A stretch of DNA of 64,000 nt from Musa acuminata AAA Group (GCF_036884655.1 NC_088355.1:41407001-41471000), one strand, 5' to 3'. Numbered from the stretch's first letter, positions 46,916-58,359 are shown. Program-made: numbers and translations. The notes: generated by a model not told the origin, from the letters alone.

Positions 46916-48511
46916 AATCAGTAAAAGGAGATGTAGCAGCAAAATCTTCTTGTAAAATCTGCTATAGACCTTTGGAGGTACCTGGCTTTTTATTTGGTTC
47001 AGCTGAGTAAAGCATCGACAATTTTCTATCAGAGAAATGATTGTTGACATCTGGAAGATCATCCTGAGGAAACTAAACAGTATGAATGAGAGAAAGAATC
47101 ATCATGTCACATACGTAAATAGTTGATCATTAAGAAAAACCACTGTATATTGATTTCATCGTGGTAATGTAAATCCAACAAATGCAGAGAATGTCTAAGA
47201 GGTAATCTACTAGTCTGAAACTTCTGATACAAAAGAATAAGAACAAAGGTTCAACAGTCAACTCTGGTATCTAAGGAATTGTACAAAGTATCCTATCCTG
47301 CTGAGGACCACACGAGTATCTTGCCAGTGACAAGGGGGCAGGGCTATTAAGTGGATGACCCTTCTGGCACCTGCTAAAGATTTTCTGCAAACCTTGTATC
47401 GCCTATGTTCATGCAGGTTGACATGTTGAACTCCTACGATTCCCATCAGCATGGCACACGACCACACCAGACAGGGATATTAATGTAGTGAATTTATCAT
47501 AGAATCATAATTGAGAACATGTCCCAGCTATTGGAGGTTGATATATGGAACTTTTTCCTGCAATTAATTTAGCTACTCATATTTCCACCGTTAACTTCTT
47601 TGTAGAGTTAAGTCTGATTTTACACAAATTACGTAATATTGTAATGATAAGTGTAGACTATAAGACGAATGTCTAAAAATATGATGGGGCAAATATAACA
47701 AAGAAAAGGACTTAACAATGAATAAATGCAATAAGGGTTTCCATAAGAAGTGAGTAGTTGGAAGAGGGGAGAATTACATTCTTATCTAGAAAAAGAAAAG
47801 CAATCAGAACAAACACCAAAATTTCAGGAAACTCAATCAAGAATCAAATGAATGGGAGTATGACCAAGGAATAATGACCTTGCCATCTACAAGCTGTGGA
47901 ATTGGCATGTACAGTTTTACAAGCAAAGATAACACTACCTCTAGTGCTAACCTAGAATATAAAGTTAATTGAACAAAGAGATTCACAAGCATTTCAAGGC
48001 TCAACTCCATTAAAATCATTTATTTGATGTCAGTTCCAGTCCTAGCAGCACTCCAGAATATCTGGAGTCAAACTAACATCCAGATTGTAGTAATAGTTAC
48101 TCGGGCCTGCCTGATCATACTCACTTTTGAGTAGGTAGCAATTGCCAAAGGAATGGTCAAATGATAGCCTTATAAAGTCACAACTTTTCAAATTGTTAAG
48201 ACTTAAAAGAACTGTCATGTAAGGAGTCACAAAGAGTTGGATATTAACAATTCAGAATTTACTTTAGCAAAGCTTTAAATATTGTGGATGAAGTCTTCTA
48301 AAGCTCAGGAACAAGCATACAATTCCAAAGCGAATGTAGCATCATTGGTCCACTAAACACCAGAAATTACATTAGGTCTTTTAACTTCTAGCTGAGCCAT
48401 GATGCATGCCAATCCTCATCCTAATTACTAGGAAACAAAAACAGAAACAATTTTGAGAAAAAGGACTACAAGATCAACGATCAAGGGAGATGTGCGGAAT
48501 AGCATTGACAA
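46916..48511. other. AT-rich stretch, nothing recognised
   Basis: Small frames on the minus strand (47258-47467, 47837-48019, 48042-48230) have no known domain. Possible introns or flank of the mTERF relic. Confidence 0.4.
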
Positions 48512-48572
48512 AGAGACAACTTTTAGCATGGAACAGATTATGTCATAAAAAGATAGATTAACCGGGCCTATG
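48512..48572 (+). repeat. 61-bp direct repeat, left copy
   Basis: Starts AGAGACAACTTTTAGCATGG and ends ACCGGGCCTATG, touching the retroelement terminal repeat at 48573. The right copy is at 57806-57866 in the same orientation, with two base differences. Confidence 0.92.
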
Positions 48573-48745
48573 TGATAGAAATAAAATACAAAGGAGAAGA
48601 ATGCATAAATATACATGTTAGAAGAGAGAGTTGTCCTCAACAGAGGAGGATTTTCCTCAACAGATTTACGACATCTCTTCAATAGAGTTGGGGAGATCTC
48701 GGCTGTTGTTGAGGTTGTTATCACGGGAGATCTTGACTGTTATCA
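48573..48745 (-). repeat. 3' LTR of the minus-strand copia arm
   Basis: On the minus strand it starts TGATAACAGTCAAGATC directly after a purine-rich TTGCGGGGGCA and ends TTTCTATCA, so TG...CA. About 150 bases match the LTR at 54111-54257. Confidence 0.8.
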
Positions 48746-49362
48746 TGCCCCCGCAAGATGGTACTTCTGTCAAGGACGCCAATTTTGGACCGATGTGATG
48801 AAAGCGAGTTGCGGGTGAGAGGCTTTGTGAGAGAGTCCGCTAGTTGATTAGCCGTATATACGTGAGAAACACGTAGTTGATATCTGACAACTTGTTCTCG
48901 CACGAAGTGAAAGTCGATGGCTATGTGTTTCATGTGTGAGTGGAATACTGGATTAGCGCATAGATAAGTGGCTTTGACATTGTCACAATATATTGTAGGA
49001 GTAGAGATGATGCTGATGCCAAATTCCTTGAGGAGATCCATGACCCAATTGGGTTCTGCAGCAGCGGTGGCTATGGCATAGTATTCAGCTTCAATTGTAG
49101 AACGTGCAACTGTCTTTTGCTTCTTAAAACTCCAACTGATTGAATTAGATCCAAGGAAGATAATATACCCCGACGTGGATGATCTGTCATCAAAATTCCC
49201 TGCCCAATCAGCATCGACAAAGGCGTGAAGATTAAGGGGGGAGTGTTTGTGGAAAAAGAGGCCATGATTGATAGTCCCGTGAAGATATCGCAAGATTCGT
49301 TTGACTGCAGACCAATGCATAGTAGTTGGTCGATGCATGAACTGGGATAGTTTATTGACCAT
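48746..49362 (-). pseudogene. Copia RNase H region, minus arm
   Basis: Contains WSAVKRILRYLHGTINHGL, the DADWAGNFDDRSSTSGY motif, SRSTIEAEYYA-like ARSTIEAEYYAIA and YCDNVKATYL, the acidic residues of copia RNase H. It ends close to the polypurine tract. This domain is present only in the minus arm; the plus arm has lost it. Confidence 0.88.
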
Positions 49363-49452
49363 AAATGAGATATCTGGACGGGTGAGAGATAAGTACTGTA
49401 AGGAGCCAAGGACTTGATGGTATTGAGTTGAGTCTGTAGCAGGGCTTCCATC

Positions 49453-50170
49453 TCAAAGTTTGAGCGACTCGCCAATAGACAGAGGTGTTGTAACTGTCTT
49501 TGCATCTTGCATGTTCGTTTTAGATAATAGATCTTGAATATACTTTCGTTGTGATAGGAAGAGCCCGGAAGAGGTGTATGTTGCTTCCACTCCAAAAAAA
49601 TAGCTCAAGGGTCCTAGATCTTTAAGGGAGAATCGATCTACTAAATGCTTGAGGAATGCCTTGATTTCCATAGGATTGTTGCCTGTGACAATAATATCAT
49701 CCATATATACTAAAAGATATATTATATTGCCACTTTGGTGACGGAGAAATAAGGAGGTATCAGACTTGGAGTTGATGAAGCCAACTGATGCCAAAAACGA
49801 GCTAAGTTCGGTGTACCAAGCTCTTGGAGCCTGACGAAGTCCATAAATAGCTTTTTGTAGTTTACAAACATACTTTGGATATTGAGGGTTGATAAAGCCA
49901 AGAGGCTGCTGCATGAAGACATCGTCAGTTAGGGTCCCCTGTAGAAAGGCATTGTTAATGTCGAGTTGACATAAATGCCAGCCTTGTGAGATGGCCAAAC
50001 TTACAATAAATCGGATTGTTGTGGGTTTAACAATAGGGCTGAATGTCTCTGTGAAGTCAACACTAGGTCGTTAATGAAACCCTTTGGCCACTAGACGTGC
50101 TTTATATCTGGCTACGGATCCATCTGGGTTTCGCTTAATTCAAAAGACCTACTTACACCCGATGATGTTT
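49453..50170 (-). pseudogene. Copia reverse transcriptase region, minus arm
   Basis: DGSVARYKARLVAKGFH is followed by an in-frame TAA, then RPSVDFTETFSPIVKPTT, QLDINNAFLQGTL, YGLRQAPRAWY and the catalytic YMDDIIVTG. The stop inside the domain and a frame change near 49450 inactivate it. Confidence 0.9.
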
Positions 50171-50756
50171 TGTGTGGGATAAGAGGGTATAAGGGTCCAT
50201 GTAGAATTATGGAGGAGTGCATCATATTCTTCACACATGGCTTTACGCCAGTATGGAGATTTTTGGGCTTGAGTAATTGTGGTAGGTTCAGTGGTCTCTA
50301 ACGAGGATGTTGTGATGGTATGTAGGTCAAGAATTTGTCATGGTTTAAAGACACCACTTTTGGATCGTGTTGTCATTGGATGTCCAGGGGCTATAGGGTG
50401 TGTTGTAGGTATAGGCGGTGGAGGCTGAGAGACTTCTCTCAGGAGAGGATAAATGCAGCAACTGTGATTCCGAGGGAATGCCTTCAGTCGTAGGGGAACC
50501 TAGTGAAGAAGGGAGAGGCACAAAGGAGGGTGAGGAGTTGTTGCATCGGGAGAATGAGAGAGTGTGGATCCTGAGGAGAAGGACTGAATGATATTATGAG
50601 AGACTCGGTTAACGGGATTCATAGTGTACTCCAGTAATGTATATGTGATGGAGTAGGTGGCACAGTAGGAGACTCAAGGTTGTGAAATGGAAATGTAGTC
50701 TCTATAAAAATAACATGACGGGACGTAAAGACTTTTCGAGATTGGGGTTCATAACA

Positions 50757-51545
50757 TCAAAAGGCATTATGGTCAAGGGAGTATCCAATGAAAACGTAAG
50801 GTTTAGATTTTAATGTTATCTTATGTGAGGCATATGGACGCAACCATAGATAACATAGACAACCAAACACTTTAAGTTTTTGAAGGTTCGGGGAGTTATG
50901 AAATAATTTTTCAAATAGCGACTCGTACTCGAGGACTGGAGTGAGCATACGATTAATGAGGTAGACGACAGCTTGAAATGCTGCAGTCCAAAAAGTTGGT
51001 GGCATAGAGACTTGGTGTAGGAGTGTGAGACCAGTTTCAACTATATGTCGATGTTTGCGTTCAGTAGAGCCGACGAGTTGAGGAGTGTGTAGAGGTGACT
51101 TGAGGTGTTGTGTACCACAAGCAGATAGGCAGGATATGAGAGCTTGATATTCGCCGCCACCATCAGAGTAAATAGTCTTAATTTTAGACTGAAAGAAGTT
51201 CTCGACCAATCTTCAAAAGTTGGTAAAGACTGTTGAAACTTCAGATTTATGGTGAAGAGGGTATAACCATGTGTATTTGGTAAAATAATCTACGAAAATA
51301 ACATAAAATCTCAATTTGTCAAAGGAAGTGATTGAAGCGGGGCCCCAAACATTAGTGTAAATAACCTCAAGGGGTTTAGAGCAGGATATAGAGGATTTTC
51401 CAAAGGGAAGTCTATGACTTTTATTACTTAAACAAGCATCACAATGAATTATGATGTTATTGGATTTAAGCGTAGGAAGAGAATAACGGGAAAGCAGTTT
51501 TTGCTGAATAAGAGTTGAGGGATGACCAAGATGACGATACCACGC
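50757..51545 (-). pseudogene. Copia integrase region, minus arm
   Basis: HLGHPSTLIQQKLLSRYSLP and CDACLSNKSHRLPF form the zinc-binding front. The core has YVIFVDYFTKYTWLYPLH, then a TGA stop after VFTNF, then YSDGGGEYQAL, THTPQ-like HTPQLVGSTERKHRHI and VFIGYSLDHNAF. The TGA is shared with the plus arm. The upstream edge is cut by the solo LTR. Confidence 0.88.
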
Positions 51546-51991
51546 TGTCAAGGACAAACTTCGAAACAGGATGTTTGATGTAATGCTTATGTATGTCCGT
51601 GTCTTTTGGTATGTTCATGCTTTGTACAGCATGTAGAGGGACGGCCGAAGGCTTAATAGTCCCATTTTAGTAGGGTTGGTGGCCGCTTTAGACTTGTAAA
51701 TAAAGGTTGTGTCATGTGGACACTTGTGAGAGATTTTCGGTTTGTAATGGACCATTTTACCCTTTGTTGTGCAACTGTTCAGAGCTTGTAAAGTTTGTTT
51801 GTAATTTGCATTGTCTATGAAGTGTTTTTCGGAGATGTTTGCTTGTGGATCCCGATTGAGGCGTTCTCTCTAACCCGTTCTCTCTTTTGTTGGTTCTAAG
51901 GGACAATGGGAGGCTTCGGGGAGGCTGACCTTTGCGGACGGACACGCAAGGGTGCTGCACGACTTAGACAAAACCAGCTAAGTCCGTGACA
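51546..51991 (-). mobile_element. Nested solo LTR in the minus arm
   Basis: About 446 bases interrupt the integrase between text that is continuous in the plus arm (GCAGCTCCAACTGACGTG onward). On the minus strand the insert starts TGTCACGGACTTAGCTGG and ends GTCCTTGACA. Flanks show CACGC on one side and ACACGT on the other, a possible imperfect 5-bp target duplication. No coding is inside. TG...CA ends and size fit a solo LTR of an unrelated family. Confidence 0.7.
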
Positions 51992-52040
51992 ACACGTCAG
52001 TTGGAGCTGCGACCGAAGAGTAGGCAGTGGGTTGGGTGAT

Positions 52041-53289
52041 TTATGGAACCGACGGCCACTCGTAAATGTTATCATTCCTTTGGCCTCGGACCAAGGATGC
52101 CCCCGTGCTTAAATCCTTGACAAGAAAGGAATTAGGAAAGAATTCAATTGAGGTATAATTCTGTTTGCAGAATTGAGAAACAGAAATGAGGTTTCGTTTA
52201 ATTTGGGGTGCACACAAAACATCATCTAACGTAAACAAAGTACTATGTGAATTAAGCATTGTGAAAAATGGGGAGTCCATTACCGTCATCGATGATGATG
52301 TCTTCAGTTCTGCCATAGTCGTTGTGGATGGACAAGTTTTGTAAATAAGAAGTGATGTGATGAGATGTGTCAGAGTCCACAATCCGATTTTGATCACCAG
52401 TAGCTGAAGTAGCTGTAAGATTTGCATGAGGCTAATGCGACGGAGGAGGAAGTCTGGATCGAGTTCTACAGACTTTTGCAGAGTGGCCAACATTGTCACA
52501 TAGTTGGCAGACAACTCTTTGTTGATTTGTGTGATCAGGACGCTAGGGATGAGGATAATTGAAGTAGTCGCCTTGATGGTTGCAATTGAAATGTTGAGAG
52601 GGTTGAGGAGGGGAGGTTTCTTCGGAGCCCTTGTTGTACCGGTTGCTCTTCTTCTTAGGTTTTTGACTGACTTGAGTTGTAATGGATGGTCTTGACAACC
52701 TGTCCTCACGCTTGAGATATATCTCATAGTCAGTCAACTTGTCATAGAGTTCTTCAAATGACCTATCAAGGCCAAGTTATCGATGATAATCTTTATGTTG
52801 TGTAGATAATCAACAACAGTACTTCCCTCTTGTTTTATCTTCATGAGACTGGACAGAAGACTAAGCATGCGAGTGCGGGAACGACTGGCCAGGGTGGTTT
52901 GCAACTTGCACCAAGCTTCGATAGCAGTATCACATGAAGAAATGAGTGGGGCCAGGTATCCAGCGACCGAGGCTTAAATTGCTTAAAGGATAAGACGATC
53001 CTGGCGTAACCATAGTTTGTGGTCCGGATTTGGTACTGGACTGGATGTGCCTGGGATGTTGAGTATCGCTGGTGGACAACGAAGAGAGCCATCGACAAAG
53101 CCTAGAAAATCATAGCCAAATAGTAGATTAGAGAATTGAGCACGCCATGATGCGTAGTTGCCACCGTTAGATAATTTGAAGGGAATGAGAGTGGCAACAT
53201 TGATAGAAATAAGGGCCTATAGTGGAAAAGGTTATGTGGTTTCCTACGGGAATAGTAATTGGAACGTCAGATGAGGACATGTTGGACAT
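52041..53289 (-). pseudogene. Copia gag and protease region, minus arm
   Basis: Starts MSNMSSSDVPITIPVGN at 53289. Broken frames then show gag text (LASRSRTRMLSLLSSLMKI, LTDYEIYLKREDRL), a CCHC knuckle (CQLCDNVGHSAKVC) and the protease-side LISVSQFCKQNYTSIEFF. A stop after LILQAI and a missing segment after NLALIG are both shared with the plus arm. Confidence 0.85.
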
Positions 53290-53503
53290 ATATACCAATC
53301 TAAGGGAGCAAAGTGAAAGTCTGCAATGATTAAATGGGTAAAAAAAAATAGATGGGTAAAAAAAAACTGCTAAGGCCACCTGTACCGGTCACTTCATGTA
53401 CCGATCACTTGCCAACTTTCCAAGCAAAAGGTCGGCTGCACCTTGACAAGTCTTCACTGAGGCATTAATGACAAGCAAGCAATGAGATCCATGCTATCAC
53501 TAT

Positions 53504-54097
53504 TCACGATGCAGCTGTAGTTGTTGATGCTGTCGCAAGCAACAACAACTGCAGCAGCAGCGGCACCACCGTCGCTGAACGTGCTGCAGCTTGCAGGTTA
53601 GTGAGATGCTGCAACTTGCAGTTTTGGGAGAAGCCGGCGATGCTGCGGGCGCAGTCCCACTTTGGGAGAAGCCGGCGATGCTGCAGGCGCAGAGCGACCG
53701 ATCGACAATGGTTTTCTGTCGACGGATTTCTACGCGGCCGCGAGTGAGATCGAGGGGAGAAGGTTCTTTGAGAACTTCTCTGCAGGAAGAAGGTGGGGGC
53801 GCTGATGTGCTCTTGCGGTGGTGAAGGATGTGATCTGAAGTAGCGAGAGGAAAAACTGTAGAGATCTGAAATCAACGAAGCAGGGGAAGATGAGCAGAGA
53901 AACCCGAGTGATGCAGCAGATTTTGGCACAGCATCAGCAGCAACAAGTGAGGTGCCGACGCAGAGTGGTAGTGGGAGAAGACAGGTGTTGTTCGCCGAGG
54001 AAGTGCTACAATTGCCGTAGAAAATGATGGCAGTAGGACCAATATCGCTGCAGTCGCCGGAGGTAGAGGTCACGCCTAGGGGGCGGTTGCAGTGCAA
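53504..54097 (-). other. Leader-region open frame of the minus arm
   Basis: A 197-codon frame rich in Ser, Pro, Leu and Arg, matching the leader frame at 54379-55023. Not a known gag domain; it lies between the primer site and gag. It may be untranslated leader with chance coding potential. Confidence 0.5.
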
Positions 54098-54110
54098 CGT
54101 AGGTGTTTGG

Positions 54111-54257
54111 TGACAACCTCAACAACAGCCAAGATCTCCCCAACTCTGTTAAAAAGATGTCGTAAATCTATTGAGGAAAATCATTCTCTGTTGAGGAAAA
54201 CTCTCTCTTCTAACATTATAAAAATGCATTCTTCTCCTTTGTATTTTTTTTCTATCA
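54111..54257 (+). repeat. 5' LTR of the plus-strand copia arm, 5'-truncated
   Basis: Begins TGACAACCTCAACAACAGCC and ends TTTCTATCA. It aligns with the inner part of the LTR at 48573-48745 but lacks about the first 22 bases. Confidence 0.8.
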
Positions 54258-54270
54258 TGGTATCAGAGCA
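54258..54270 (+). promoter_or_regulatory. Primer-binding site of the plus copia arm
   Basis: TGGTATCAGAGCA, complementary to the 3' end of plant initiator methionine tRNA, directly after the LTR CA end. Confidence 0.9.
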
Positions 54271-54378
54271 ATTCCTGCCTTAGGAAGGCTCTACTCTCCC
54301 TTCTGCAGCCTGTTCTCGTCGGAGCGAGGCATGTCTTCTGCACCTGACCTCCGACGAATCCCATCACCATGAACCCAG

Positions 54379-55023
54379 TTGTCGTATCTTTCTACCGCTG
54401 CATCTTGTCGCCAAACACCTACACTGCACTGCAACAGGCCCCTAGGCGTGACCTCTACCTCCGGCGACTACAGCGATATTGGTCCTGCTGCTATCATTTT
54501 CTACGGCAACTGCAACACTTCCTCGGCGAACAACACCTATCTTCTCCCACTACCACTCTGCGTCGGCACCTCACCTGTTGCTGCTGATGATGTGCCAAAA
54601 TCCGCTGCATCACTCGGGTTTCTCTACTCACCTTCCCCTGCTTCGTTGATTTCAGATCTCTACAGTTTTTCCTCTCGCTACTTCAGATCACATCCTTCAC
54701 CACCGCAAGAGCACATCAGCGCCCCCACCTTCTTCTTGCAGAGAAGTTCTCAAAGAACCTTCTCCCTCGATCTCACTCGCGGCCGCGTAGAAATCTGTCG
54801 GCAGAAAATCGTTGCCGATCGGTCGCTCTGCGCCCGCAGCATCACCAGCTTCTCCCAAAATGGGACTGCGCCCGCAGCACCGCCGGCTTCTCCCAAAACT
54901 GTAAGTTGCAGCATCTCACTTACCTGCAAGCTGCAACATGTTCAGCGACGGTGGTGCCGCTGCTGCTGCAGTCGTTGTTGCTTGCGGCAGCATCAACAAC
55001 TACAGCTGCATCGTGAACAGTGA
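54379..55023 (+). other. Leader-region open frame of the plus arm
   Basis: A 214-codon frame matching the minus-arm frame at 53504-54097 (shared GVTSTSGD, SSRYFRSHPSPPQEHI). Rich in Ser, Cys and Arg, with no domain known to me. Shared open state over about 200 codons in two diverged copies is mildly suggestive of past coding. Confidence 0.5.
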
Positions 55024-55229
55024 TAGCATGGATCTCATTGCTTGCTTGTCATTAATGCCTCAGTGAAGACTTGTCAAGGTGCAGCCAACCTTTTGCTTGG
55101 AAAGTTGGCAAGTGATCGGTACATGAAGTGACCGGTACAGGTGGCCTCAGTAGTTTTTTTTTACCCATCTATTTTTTTTACCCATTTAATCGTTGCAGAC
55201 TTCCACTTTGCTCCCTTAGACTGGTATAT

Positions 55230-56135
55230 ATGTCCAACACGTCCTCATCTGATGTTCCAATTACTATTCCCGTAGGAAACCATATAACCTTTTCCACTAC
55301 AGGCTTTATTTCTATCAATGTTGCCTCTCATTTCCTTCAAATTATCCAACGATGGTAACTACGCATCATGGCGTGCTCAATTCTCTAATATACTATTTGA
55401 CTATGATTTTCTAGGCTTTGTCGATGGCTCTCTTCGTTGTCCACCAGCGATACTCAACATCCCAGGCACATCTAGTCCAGTACCAAATCCGGACCACAAA
55501 CTATGGTTATGCCAGGATCGTCTTATCCTTCAAGCAATTTAAGCCTCGGTCGCTGGATACCTGGCCCCACTCATTTCTTCATGTGATACTGCTATCGAAG
55601 CTTGGTGCAAGTTGCAAACCACCCTGGCCAGTCGTTCCCGCACTCGCATGCTTAGTCTTCTATCCAGTCTCATTAAGATAAAACAAGAGGGAAGTACTGT
55701 TGTTGATTATCTACACAACATAAAGATTATCATCGTTAACTTGGCCTTGATAGGTCATTTGAAGAACTCTATGACAAGTTGACTGATTATGAGATATATC
55801 TCAAGCGTGAGGACAGGTTGCCAAGACCATCCATTACAACTCAAGTCAGTCAAAAACCTAAGAAGAAGAGCAACCGGTACAACAAGGGCTCCGAACAAAC
55901 CTCCCCTCCTCAACCCTCTCAACATTTCAATTGCAACCATCAAGGCGACTACTTCAATTATCCTTATCCCTGGCGTCCTGATCACACAAATCAATAAAGA
56001 GTTGTCTGCCAACTATGTGACAAAGTTGGCCACTCTGCAAAAGTTTGTAGAACTCGATCCAGACTTCCTCCTCCGTCGCACTAGCCTCATGCAAATCTTA
56101 CAGCTACTTCGGCTACTGGTGATCAAAATTGGATT
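55230..56135 (+). pseudogene. Copia gag region, plus arm
   Basis: MSNTSSSDVPITIPVGN starts it. NYASWRAQFSNILFDYDFLGF, LWLCQDRLILQAI then TAA stop, RSRTRMLSLLSSLIKIKQEG, YEIYLKREDRLPRPS and the CCHC knuckle CQLCDKVGHSAKVC follow in changing frames. A segment of gag after LALIG is missing, as in the minus arm. Confidence 0.85.
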
Positions 56136-57757
56136 GTGGACTCTGGTACATCTCATCACATCACTTCTGATTTACAAAACTTGTCCATCCACAACGACTA
56201 TGGCGGAACTGAAGACATCATCATCGGTGACGGTAACAGACTCCCCATTACTCATACTGGTTCCACAATGTTTAATTCATATAGTACTTCATTTACGCTA
56301 GATGATGTTTTGTATGCACCCCAAATCAAGCGAAACCTCATTTCTGTTTCTCAATTCTGCAAACATAATTATACCTCAATTGAATTCTTTCCTAATTCCT
56401 TTCTTGTCAAGGATTTAAGCACGGGAGCATCCTTGGTCCGAGGCCAGAGTAAAGACAACATTTACGAGTGGCCGTCGGTTCCACAAATCACCCAACCCAC
56501 TACCTACTCTTCGGTCGCAGCTCCAACTGACGTGTGGCATCGCCGTCTTGGTCATCCCTCAACTTTTATTCAGCAAAAATTGCTTTCCCGTTATTCTCTT
56601 CCTACGCTTAAATTCAATAACATCATAACTCATTGTGATGCTTGTTTAAGTAATAAAAGTCATAGACTTCCCTTTGGAAAATCCTCCATATCCTGCTCTA
56701 AACCCCTTGAGGTTATTTATACTGATATTTGGGGCCCCGCTCCAATCACTTCCTTTGACAAATTGAGATTTTATGTTATTTTCGTAGACTATTTTACCAA
56801 ATACACATGGTTATACTCTCTTCATCGTAAATTTGAAGTTTCAACAGTCTTTACTAACTTTTGAAGATTGGTCGAGAACTTCTTTCAGTCTAAAATTAAG
56901 ACTGTTTACTCTGATGGTGGCGGCGAATATCAAGCCCTCACATCCTGCCTATCTGCTTGTGGTATACAACACCTCAAGTCACCTCCACACACTCCTCAAC
57001 TCGTCGGCTCTGCTGAACGCAAACATCGACATATAGTTGAAACTGGTCTCACACTCCTACACCAAGCCTCTATGCCACCAACTTTTTGGACTGCAGCATT
57101 TCAAGTTGTCGTCTACCTCATTAATCGTATGCTCACTCCAGTCTTCGAGTACGAGTCGACATTTGAAAAATTATTTCATAAATCCCCGAACCTTCAAAAA
57201 CTTAAAGTGTTTAGTTGTCTATGTTATCCATGGTTGTGTCCATATGCCTCACATAAGATAACATCAAAATCTAAACCTTGTGTTTTCATTGGATACTCCC
57301 TTGACCATAATGCCTTTCGATGCTATGAACCCCAATCTCGAAAAGTCTTTACGTCCAGTCATGTTATTTTTATAGAGACTATATTTTCATTTTACAACAC
57401 CTTGAATCTCCTACTGTGCCACCTACTCCATCACATATACATCACTGGAGTACACCATTAATCCCGTCAACTGAGACTCCCATAATATCATCCAGTCCTT
57501 CTCCTCATGATCCATACTCTCTCATTCTCTCGGTGCAACAGCTCCTCACCCCCTCCATTGTGCCTCTCCCTTCTTCATTAGGTTCCCCTACGACTGAAGG
57601 CATTCCCTCGGAATCACAATCACTACCTTTATCCTCTCTTGGGACCAATGACACTGAAGTCCCTCAGCCTCCACCGCTCATACCTACAACACACCCTATA
57701 GCCCCTGGACATCCAATGATAACACGATCCAAAAGTGATGTCTTTAAACCACAATAA
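56136..57757 (+). pseudogene. Copia protease-integrase region, plus arm
   Basis: DSGTSHHIT is the protease active-site text. RNLISVSQFC, WHRRLGHPS and CDACLSNKSHRLPF lead to integrase (VIFVDYFTKYTWLY; TGA after VFTNF; YSDGGGEYQALT; HTPQLVGSAERKHRHI; FIGYSLDHNAF). The Pro/Ser-rich linker ends PGHPMITRSKSDVFKPQ. No reverse transcriptase follows. Confidence 0.88.
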
Positions 57758-57805
57758 ATCTTTGACCTACATACCATCACAACATCCTCGTCAAAGACCA
57801 CTAAA

Positions 57806-57866
57806 AGAGACAACTTTTAGCATGGAATAGATTAGGTCATAAAAAGATAGATTAACCGGGCCTATG
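57806..57866 (+). repeat. 61-bp direct repeat, right copy
   Basis: Same orientation as 48512-48572. It follows directly on the deleted end of the plus copia arm. Confidence 0.92.
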
Positions 57867-58328
57867 TTCACTGGTACGCATGAATCCCTAAACCAGCTTA
57901 CAGTATAATCTCCAGACGAAGTGACGCCTTTGGAACCAAAGAAGCCAGGTAAGAAAGAAACCGGACCGAAGGTAAAGACCTCACATCGAATGGCGAGGGT
58001 TCGTCTTCCTTGCTCTCGTTTCCATCGTCGTCCTCTACGGCCTCGTCCTCATCCTCGTCACCGTCTGCGCTGAAGGAGCACGCTCCCGTCTGCTTCCGCC
58101 CGCCGCACGGAGACAGAAACGACAGCAACGACGTGGGCTGTGGTGGAGACGGAGGGCGAGGGCCCATGCGGGGGAGGAGGGAGGGGAAGCCCCGCGTGGC
58201 GGAAGGGAATTTGGGAATTTGTCCTCCATCGTCTCGTCGTCGTCCGCGGGAGGGCGAGGACGACGACGAGACGGCGGGGCGCAGCGGCGCGGCGGTGGGG
58301 CAGAGGCCAGATATTTTGGGAATTTGTC

Positions 58329-58359
<31 letters not shown>

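Larger units (their letters stand above)
48573..54115 (-). mobile_element. Copia-type LTR retroelement, minus-strand arm
   Basis: Runs right to left: leader, gag, protease, integrase, reverse transcriptase, RNase H and a 3' LTR at 48573-48745. Domain order (integrase before reverse transcriptase) is that of copia/Pseudoviridae. Its 5' LTR is missing: near 54111-54115 the leader is fused to the LTR of the plus-strand arm. The coding region has stops and frameshifts, and a separate solo LTR sits in the integrase, so it cannot transpose by itself. Confidence 0.9.
54111..57805 (+). mobile_element. Copia-type LTR retroelement, plus-strand arm, 3' deleted
   Basis: Runs left to right: partial 5' LTR, primer-binding site, leader, gag, protease and integrase, then stops after about 350 bases of the linker that follows integrase. 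Reverse transcriptase, RNase H and the 3' LTR are missing; the element breaks at ...AAGACCACTAAA and runs straight into the right copy of the 61-bp direct repeat. Same family as the minus arm, with some sequence divergence. Confidence 0.9.

Noticed and set aside
48573..57805. Endogenous pararetrovirus
   Set aside because: Domain order protease-integrase-reverse transcriptase with LTRs and a methionine primer site is copia, and no movement or coat protein was seen.
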